From assembly GCA_964400655.1 (NCBI GenBank), contig CAYNVN010000147.1:1-28324 (forward strand): 28,324 nt of DNA, in the 5' to 3' direction. Shown piece after piece: positions 23,871 to 28,324 of the stretch. The position numbers were made by a program, and so were the translations under genes. Position 1 is the first letter of the stretch. Every line of letters begins with the position of its first letter. The notes under the pieces are model-generated. The model worked only from the letters and a program-made list of their open reading frames with translations, was not told the DNA's origin and ran no database searches. Origin of the DNA: B16-G9 sp964400655. GTDB lineage: Bacteria > Bacteroidota > Bacteroidia > Bacteroidales > F082.

Positions 23871-25079
23871 ATGAACAAAAAAGGAACCGCAGGAAACAAA
23901 GGAAAAGGAGTTAAATCCGATTGCTATGTTGAATTTGAACCGCTTGAAAGCGGTGGTATCCACATTGAACTTAACAGTAAGGTTGAAGCCTATTACGGAA
24001 ATTCAATCAGAAAACTGGCAACGGAAATACTCGATTTCTTTGAAATTAAAAACGGCAGGTTGTTAATTGAAGATACCGGTGCGCTTGATTTTGTTCTGGC
24101 GGCACGTATCGAAGCAGCCTTGAAAAGTGTAACAAAAAGCAGTAAAGAATTTTTATTGCCTCAGCGTCGGGAAAACAAGCTGCCTTCAAAAAAGGATGCT
24201 TTCAGGTTTTCGCGCCTTTACCTTCCGGGAAACTCACCCAAATTGATGATTAATGCCGGCATTCATAAACCCAACGGATTGATATTGGATTTGGAAGATG
24301 CCGTTGCTCCGGATAAAAAATATGAAGCGGGATATTTGGTAAGAAATGCACTTAGAAGTCTGCACTTTTATGGTGCCGAGCGTATGGTTCGTATCAACCA
24401 GGGTAATCGGGGACTTAACGATTTAAAACAGATTGTGCCCCATTATCCCAACTTAATTTTGGTGCCCAAATGCGAAAGTGCCGATGATATTCAAAATGTG
24501 AACAGGGTGATTGAAGAGGTGAAACAACAACACCGGATGGATGCCCCCGTATGGCTGATGCCCATAGTGGAAAGTGCCAAAGGGGTGATGGAGGCATACA
24601 ATATTGCACGCAGTGCCGATAATATTGTGGCCATGGCCATCGGTTTGGAAGATTACACGGCCGACCTCGGTACACGCCGTACCGCCGAAGGAACCGAATC
24701 GTTTTTTGCACGCAGCATGGTTGTTAACGCATGCCGGGCTGCCGGTATTCAACCCATCGACTCCGTATTTTCGGATGTAGCCGATATGGAAGCACTTGCA
24801 GCCAACGTAAAAGTTTCAAAATCGCTGGGCTTTGACGGAATGGGCTGTATTCATCCGCGCCAAATCAATGTTATTCACGAAAATTTCGCTCCCGGGGAGG
24901 CCGAAATCGAAAAAGCAAAAAAAATATATCTTGCTTTTAAAGAAGCTGAAGCCAAAGGTTTGGGAGTTGTTTCGCTGGGATCGAAAATGATTGACCCGCC
25001 GGTTGTGAAAAGAGCGGTAACAACCATCGAACTGGCCATCAATACCGGTAAACTAAATAAAGATTGGGAAAAGGATTAA
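23871..25079 (+). CDS. citE: Citrate lyase CitD-CitE fusion (acyl carrier + beta subunit)
   Basis: 402 aa from the ATG at 23871. Residues 1-95 are the acyl carrier (gamma) subunit CitD: a short N-terminus with S16 in GVKSDCYVEF, the likely attachment site of the phosphoribosyl-dephospho-CoA arm, then LNSKVEAYYGNSIRKL and the DTGALDFVLAARIEAAL signature. After a basic linker (96-110), residues 111-400 are CitE, the citryl lyase TIM barrel: LYLPGN, LILDLEDAVAP (D140, E142, D143), R174 in MVRIN, MPIVESAKGVM, GLEDYTADLGTRR and GCIHPRQI. CitE cleaves citryl-ACP into oxaloacetate and acetyl-ACP. The two proteins are normally separate adjacent genes; no stop or frameshift separates them here. citF follows after 70 bp. 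Confidence 0.93.
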   Translation: MNKKGTAGNKGKGVKSDCYVEFEPLESGGIHIELNSKVEAYYGNSIRKLATEILDFFEIKNGRLLIEDTGALDFVLAARIEAALKSVTKSSKEFLLPQRRENKLPSKKDAFRFSRLYLPGNSPKLMINAGIHKPNGLILDLEDAVAPDKKYEAGYLVRNALRSLHFYGAERMVRINQGNRGLNDLKQIVPHYPNLILVPKCESADDIQNVNRVIEEVKQQHRMDAPVWLMPIVESAKGVMEAYNIARSADNIVAMAIGLEDYTADLGTRRTAEGTESFFARSMVVNACRAAGIQPIDSVFSDVADMEALAANVKVSKSLGFDGMGCIHPRQINVIHENFAPGEAEIEKAKKIYLAFKEAEAKGLGVVSLGSKMIDPPVVKRAVTTIELAINTGKLNKDWEKD

Positions 25080-25149
25080 CTTATTATTAAGTGATGTTAT
25101 TTAATGCTTACAACAGATACCTTATAACTGAAAATTAGAATTTAAAACC

Positions 25150-26715
25150 ATGAAATACGATAAATTAGTAATAAACGCCGCCGGACGTGAAGTGCCGGTA
25201 ATTATTAACGGCGAAGAACATACTCCCTTTATGGGGGTGGGTAAGTATCGCCCTAAAGGCAGAAAACATGCACCACCCATAGCAACCTGTGCCGACTATC
25301 CCGATGACGGTAATAAAATGGTAAAAGACCTCAAAGAGGCTTTGATAAAATCGGGATTAAAAGACGGCATGACCATTTCGACCCATCACCATTTTCGTAA
25401 CGGCGATCTCATTGCCAATATGGTTTTTGATATCGCACACGAACTCGGGGTAAAAAACCTGCGCTGGTTTCCTTCGGCATCATTTCCCTGTCACGAACAC
25501 CTGATTCCATACCTCGAAGACGGAACCATCAACCGCATTGAAGGCAGCATGAACGGGCCTCTGGGAAAATTTGCTTCCGAAGGTAAAATGAAAGGACTGG
25601 GAGTTTTACGCTCGCATGGCGGACGTTATCAGGCCATTCAGGATGGTGAGGTGCATATTGATATTGCCGTTATTGCTGCTCCCACGGCCGACCCCTTCGG
25701 TAATGCCAACGGAATACACGGCGATGCGGCATGCGGATTACTGGGCTTTGCTCTGGGCGATTCGCAATACGCCGACCGTGTAGTGGTGGTAACCGATAAC
25801 GTGGTTCCTTTCCCTGCCATTCCCTGGCAAATTAACGGAAACTATGTTGATTATGTGGTTAAAGTGGATAAAGTTGGAATCCCTGAAAAAATTATTTCGG
25901 GAACAACCAAAATAACCAAAAGCCCCGACCGCCTTTTGATTGCCGAACTAACCGCACAATTTTGCGAAACGGCCGGACTGATATATGACGGTTTCAGTTA
26001 TCAGGCCGGAGCAGGAGGAACCGCTCTTTCGATAGGTAACTATTTTGGCGATATCCTGCGAAAAAACGGTTGGAAAGCCCGTTTTATCCGTGCCGGAAGC
26101 AATAAGTATCCGGTACAAATGCTGGAAGAGGGCCTGGTAGATTATATACTGGACGGTCAAACCTTTGACCTTGAAGGAGTACGATCCATGCGCGAAAACC
26201 CCAACCATGTATGGACTTCGCCTTTTACATCGTACAACTATCACGGAAAAGGAAACTTTGCCTCCATGCTGGACATTGTGGTTTTGGGTGCCACCGAAGT
26301 GGATTTGAATTTTAACGCCAATGTGGTAACACACTCCGACGGTTACCTGTTACACGGAATAGGAGGGTGGCAAAACACTCTGTTTGCAAAAACAACCATT
26401 TTACCCATCCCGTTGTTCCGCGATCGTATTCCGGTAATAAGAGATGAAGTTACCACCCTTTGCGCTCCGGGAGAAATGATTGATGTTATTGTTACCGAGC
26501 GCGGAATAGCCATCAACCCTTTACGGCAGGATTTAATTGAGAAAACCAAAAATTCGGGATTACCGATTAAAACCATTCAACAGCTTAAAGATGAGGCTGA
26601 GGAAATTTGCGGGGTTCCCGAAAAAGCCGAATTGAGCGATGAAATTATCGCGGTAATTAAATGGGTTGACGGAACCGTAATTGACTCGGTAAGGAGAGTG
26701 ATTACAAAGCAATAA
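25150..26715 (+). CDS. citF: Citrate lyase alpha subunit (citrate:acyl-carrier transferase)
   Basis: 521 aa, normal CitF length (about 510). It exchanges the acetyl group on the acyl carrier for citrate, forming citryl-ACP that CitE then splits. Conserved blocks: the opening INAAGREVPVIING, SHGGRYQAIQDGEVHIDIA, PTADPFGNANG, YVVKVDKVGIPEKIISGTTK, YQAGAGGTALSI, ILDGQTFDLEGVRSM, GATEVDLNFNANVVTHSDG and the C-terminal TERGIAINPLR. All are intact with no disruption. Together with the CitD-CitE fusion it gives all three lyase components in two genes. No citC (acetylation ligase), citX/citG (prosthetic group) or citrate transporter gene lies in the window. Confidence 0.97.
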   Translation: MKYDKLVINAAGREVPVIINGEEHTPFMGVGKYRPKGRKHAPPIATCADYPDDGNKMVKDLKEALIKSGLKDGMTISTHHHFRNGDLIANMVFDIAHELGVKNLRWFPSASFPCHEHLIPYLEDGTINRIEGSMNGPLGKFASEGKMKGLGVLRSHGGRYQAIQDGEVHIDIAVIAAPTADPFGNANGIHGDAACGLLGFALGDSQYADRVVVVTDNVVPFPAIPWQINGNYVDYVVKVDKVGIPEKIISGTTKITKSPDRLLIAELTAQFCETAGLIYDGFSYQAGAGGTALSIGNYFGDILRKNGWKARFIRAGSNKYPVQMLEEGLVDYILDGQTFDLEGVRSMRENPNHVWTSPFTSYNYHGKGNFASMLDIVVLGATEVDLNFNANVVTHSDGYLLHGIGGWQNTLFAKTTILPIPLFRDRIPVIRDEVTTLCAPGEMIDVIVTERGIAINPLRQDLIEKTKNSGLPIKTIQQLKDEAEEICGVPEKAELSDEIIAVIKWVDGTVIDSVRRVITKQ

Positions 26716-26742
26716 AAAAAAGGGGCAAATGCCCCTTTTTTT
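26714..26742. terminator. Bidirectional terminator between citF and THX
   Basis: A run of A residues, stem GGGGCA (26722-26727), loop AA, TGCCCC (26730-26735), then a run of T residues. It overlaps the citF stop and reaches the THX stop, so it can serve both convergent genes. Confidence 0.85.
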
Positions 26743-27052
26743 ATTCTTCGGTTTTTTTCTTAGTGGTTTTCTTTTTTGTTGTTTTTTCTTCTTTCACTTC
26801 GGCTTTAGGCTCTTCTTTCTTTTTCCTGGTGGTGGTTGCTTTTTTCCTGGTAGTGGTTGAAGCGGCTTTTTTGGTTGTCGTCTTTTTTGCTGCCGGTTTT
26901 TTCTTCGGCTCTTCAGCTACCTTCTCTGCAACAGGAGCCTCTTCCTTAGCGGGGGCGACATATGATTTTGCTCTTTTATGTCGGGGCCGTCTTACTCCGT
27001 AGGAACCGTTTACAATTTTACCACGCTTTGTTTTTTTATCGCCTTTTCCCAT
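26741..27052 (-). CDS. 30S ribosomal protein THX with histone-like C-terminal tail
   Basis: 103 aa. The first 27 residues (MGKGDKKTKRGKIVNGSYG then VRRPRHKR) are the whole of a typical THX (bTHX), a tiny basic 30S protein first seen in Thermus that sits in a cavity of the head of the subunit. The following ~75 residues are low-complexity Lys/Ala/Thr/Glu sequence with repeated KKTTTKK, TTTRKKATT and KKTTKKK, resembling the tail of histone H1. Extended tails of this sort occur in Bacteroidota; their function is unknown. Frame and start are fixed by the THX motif. It converges on citF and shares the hairpin. Confidence 0.88.
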   Translation of the reverse strand: MGKGDKKTKRGKIVNGSYGVRRPRHKRAKSYVAPAKEEAPVAEKVAEEPKKKPAAKKTTTKKAASTTTRKKATTTRKKKEEPKAEVKEEKTTKKKTTKKKTEE

Positions 27053-27159
27053 ATCTGTTGATTTTTAAATTAATATTCTTGTTTTGAAGCCTGTAAAATT
27101 ATCAAAAAAAAGGTTATTAAAAAATAATTAACCCATTTTGTTTTCGGTTGGTTTGGTAA

Positions 27160-27879
27160 TTATCCCATTCGGTTTAAAAACTCCCGCTCCAAAATTTCCT
27201 GTTGCCGTACCGATCTTCTTGACCATTCCAGTAAGATATCCTCCTTTTCTTCCTCCGTTAGTTGCCAGTTAATATCGCTTTTCCGGAGCCTTTCCGACAA
27301 GGTATAAAGCGCAAGGGCTGCCGATACCGATATGTTGTAGCTTTCGGTAAATCCGTACATGGGAATACGCAGGTATTCATCGGCATTCTCAATGGCAATA
27401 TCGGTAAGTCCCGTAAGTTCCGTTCCGAAAATCAGTGCAAACTTTCCTTCAATGGGCAAAGTATCGGGTGTGTAATCGTTTTTGTGGGGGGTGGTGGCAA
27501 CAATACGGTATCCTTTGCTGCGCAGTTTTTCATAAGCATCTATCGTATTATGTTCTTTTCCGTTGTAACGATAAAGGTTCAGCCACTTGGAGCTTCCCAT
27601 GTCTATTTCGGTATTTACGTCGTATTCGTTACGGTTTTCGATGGCATGAACATCCTGAATGCCTGTTAAATCGCAACTGCGAAGCACGGCACTTGCATTA
27701 TGCGACTGAAAAACATCTTCAAGCACCACCGTAATATGTCGTGTCCGGTATTTAATCACCTCATCAAACCGGGCCTTGCGCCTGTCGGTAAGATACTCGC
27801 TGTAAAATTGCAGCAGTTTTTGTTTTGTTTCGCGTGATAATACTTTTTCTTGCATTAATTGACCTGTTAAAGTTTTCAT
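27160..27879 (-). CDS. trmH: SpoU/TrmH-family tRNA 2'-O-methyltransferase
   Basis: 239 aa. SAM-dependent SPOUT enzyme with all three TrmH motifs: motif 1 HNASAVLRSCD (N61, R67, the catalytic Arg of TrmH), motif 2 LIFGTELTGL (G152, E154, G157) and motif 3 IPMYGFTESYNISVSAAL (172-189). TrmH methylates the 2'-OH of G18 in the D-loop of tRNA; the sequence between the motifs is closer to TrmH than to rRNA enzymes such as RlmB. An N-terminal helical extension (1-45) is present and the C-terminus has the amphipathic tail usual for TrmH. Single gene, 108 bp upstream of THX on the same strand, with a weak -7 box (TTATTTTG, 27893-27900). Confidence 0.88.
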   Translation of the reverse strand: MKTLTGQLMQEKVLSRETKQKLLQFYSEYLTDRRKARFDEVIKYRTRHITVVLEDVFQSHNASAVLRSCDLTGIQDVHAIENRNEYDVNTEIDMGSSKWLNLYRYNGKEHNTIDAYEKLRSKGYRIVATTPHKNDYTPDTLPIEGKFALIFGTELTGLTDIAIENADEYLRIPMYGFTESYNISVSAALALYTLSERLRKSDINWQLTEEEKEDILLEWSRRSVRQQEILEREFLNRMG

Positions 27880-27927
27880 TCTTTTCGGTCTGCAAAATAA
27901 AATATTTTAACGGAATGACACTGGCAG

Positions 27928-27980
27928 GTTCAAAGTTTGAATGTTCAAAGTTTGGAGGTTTGAGGTTTGGAAGTTTGAAC
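27928..27980. repeat. Short GTTTGAA-type simple repeats
   Basis: Two direct copies of GTTCAAAGTTTG (27928-27939 and 27943-27954) are followed by GGTTTG units and an inverted GTTTGAAC at 27973-27980, next to the phrase CCGCTAAGACGCTAAGGCGC. Non-coding; the pattern resembles the low-complexity intergenic tracts seen in many Bacteroidota genomes. Confidence 0.7.
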
Positions 27981-28034
27981 CGCTAAGACGCTAAGGCGCA
28001 AAGAAAACCTTTTCGGTCGAACGGAGGCTTGCGT

Positions 28035-28064
28035 CCCGATAGTTATCACCCGATAGTTATCGGG
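28035..28064. repeat. Tandem CCCGATAGTTATC with palindrome
   Basis: CCCGATAGTTATC occurs twice, separated by one base (28035-28047 and 28049-28061). The second copy runs on into GGG and so forms the palindrome CCCGATA-GT-TATCGGG (28049-28064). Confidence 0.75.
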
Positions 28065-28150
28065 GGAGTCCGGAAAGGTTGAGAAGGTTGAGGAATTCTG
28101 TTGCTTGTTGCTTGATGCTTGTTGCTCGTTACCCCTCCCGCAAGCCCCAA

Positions 28151-28270
28151 CGTCATCCCGAAGGAGGCACGACTGAGGGATCTCCTGAGTACCGGCCTGC
28201 CTTTTAGGCAAAAGGGAATTCGGTAGTCAATAGCGGGGGATTTCTCCTCTCTACGGTCGTCGAAATGACG
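28151..28270. repeat. Imperfect inverted repeat of the CGTCAT...GAC family
   Basis: Left arm 28151-28185 begins CGTCATCCCGAAGGAGG and holds GAGGGATCTCC. Right arm 28236-28270, read on the other strand, begins CGTCATTTCGACGACCG and holds GAGGAGAAATC. Between them lies a small GCCT...AGGC hairpin. A further partial unit (GGAATGACGAAG, 28282-28293, then GTCGTCGAAAT) runs toward the window edge. No transposase is present. Confidence 0.65.
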
Positions 28271-28324
28271 GGGGTAGTGGCGGAATGACGAAGAAAGAAA
28301 AGGTCGTCGAAATAATGTGTTGCT

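Larger units (their letters stand above)
27880..28324. other. Non-coding repeat-rich intergenic region
   Basis: 445 bp without a supported gene. Contents: a weak trmH -7 box, simple GTTTGAA repeats, the tandem CCCGATAGTTATC units and the CGTCAT-type inverted repeat. It continues past the right edge, so its full extent and the next gene are unknown. Confidence 0.7.

Noticed and set aside
26763..27002. Plus-strand hydrophobic Phe/Val-rich reading frame
   Set aside because: It is the complement of the Lys/Thr-rich THX tail, not a membrane protein.
27945..28211. 88-residue minus-strand reading frame
   Set aside because: It consists of repeat-derived low-complexity sequence without a domain, promoter or ribosome binding site.
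27928..28324. CRISPR array
   Set aside because: Repeats are short, of several different types and without evenly sized spacers or nearby cas genes.

Overview
The window reads as chromosome of a member of the Bacteroidota, probably an anaerobic or facultative marine or sediment lineage near the Bacteroidales/Marinilabiliales; that placement is an inference. The support is: repeated Bacteroidota-type promoter -7 boxes (TAnnTTTG), two secreted proteins with type IX secretion sorting domains, long C-terminal extensions on ribosomal proteins S16 and THX, the enlarged NusB typical of the phylum, and intergenic palindromic repeats.

Layout. 1-1372: C-terminal end of a multidomain phosphorelay protein (REC-REC-HPt), closed by a strong hairpin shared with the convergent rpsP. 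1452-2929 (minus): rpsP and an NlpC/P60-like protein that lacks the catalytic cysteine. 3005-5077 (plus): a PgpH-type membrane HD phosphodiesterase whose stop codon overlaps that of the convergent nhaC. 5074-6970 (minus): a single-domain response regulator followed by nhaC. 7043-8002 (minus): nusB. 8173-9597 (plus): a secreted seven-repeat propeller-like protein, then a small MITE-like inverted repeat.

9866-15274 (minus) is the most interesting part. It is a compact seven-gene run: NapG/NosG-type periplasmic ferredoxin, NapH/NosH-type membrane polyferredoxin, NosF-like ATPase, NosL-like copper chaperone lipoprotein, NosY-like permease, a pentapeptide-repeat lipoprotein and a YceI-domain protein. 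This is the accessory machinery of a nitrous-oxide-reductase locus (electron delivery plus copper or sulfur cofactor assembly) without nosZ or nosD. A beta-helical pentapeptide lipoprotein sits beside NosY, where a periplasmic NosD partner would be expected.

15622-18213 (plus) is clpB with a clear terminator. 18335-23558 is accessory. A ParE/RelE-type toxin-antitoxin pair and an AbiE pair, both visibly AT-rich, bracket a two-gene operon of a membrane glycosyltransferase and a secreted beta-helix protein. 23871-26715 (plus) holds citrate lyase as a CitD-CitE fusion followed by CitF, without the ligase or prosthetic-group genes nearby. 26741-27879 (minus) holds THX and a TrmH-type 2'-O-methyltransferase. 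27880-28324 is non-coding and full of short repeats.

No rRNA, tRNA, CRISPR array, complete insertion sequence or replication origin was recognised.
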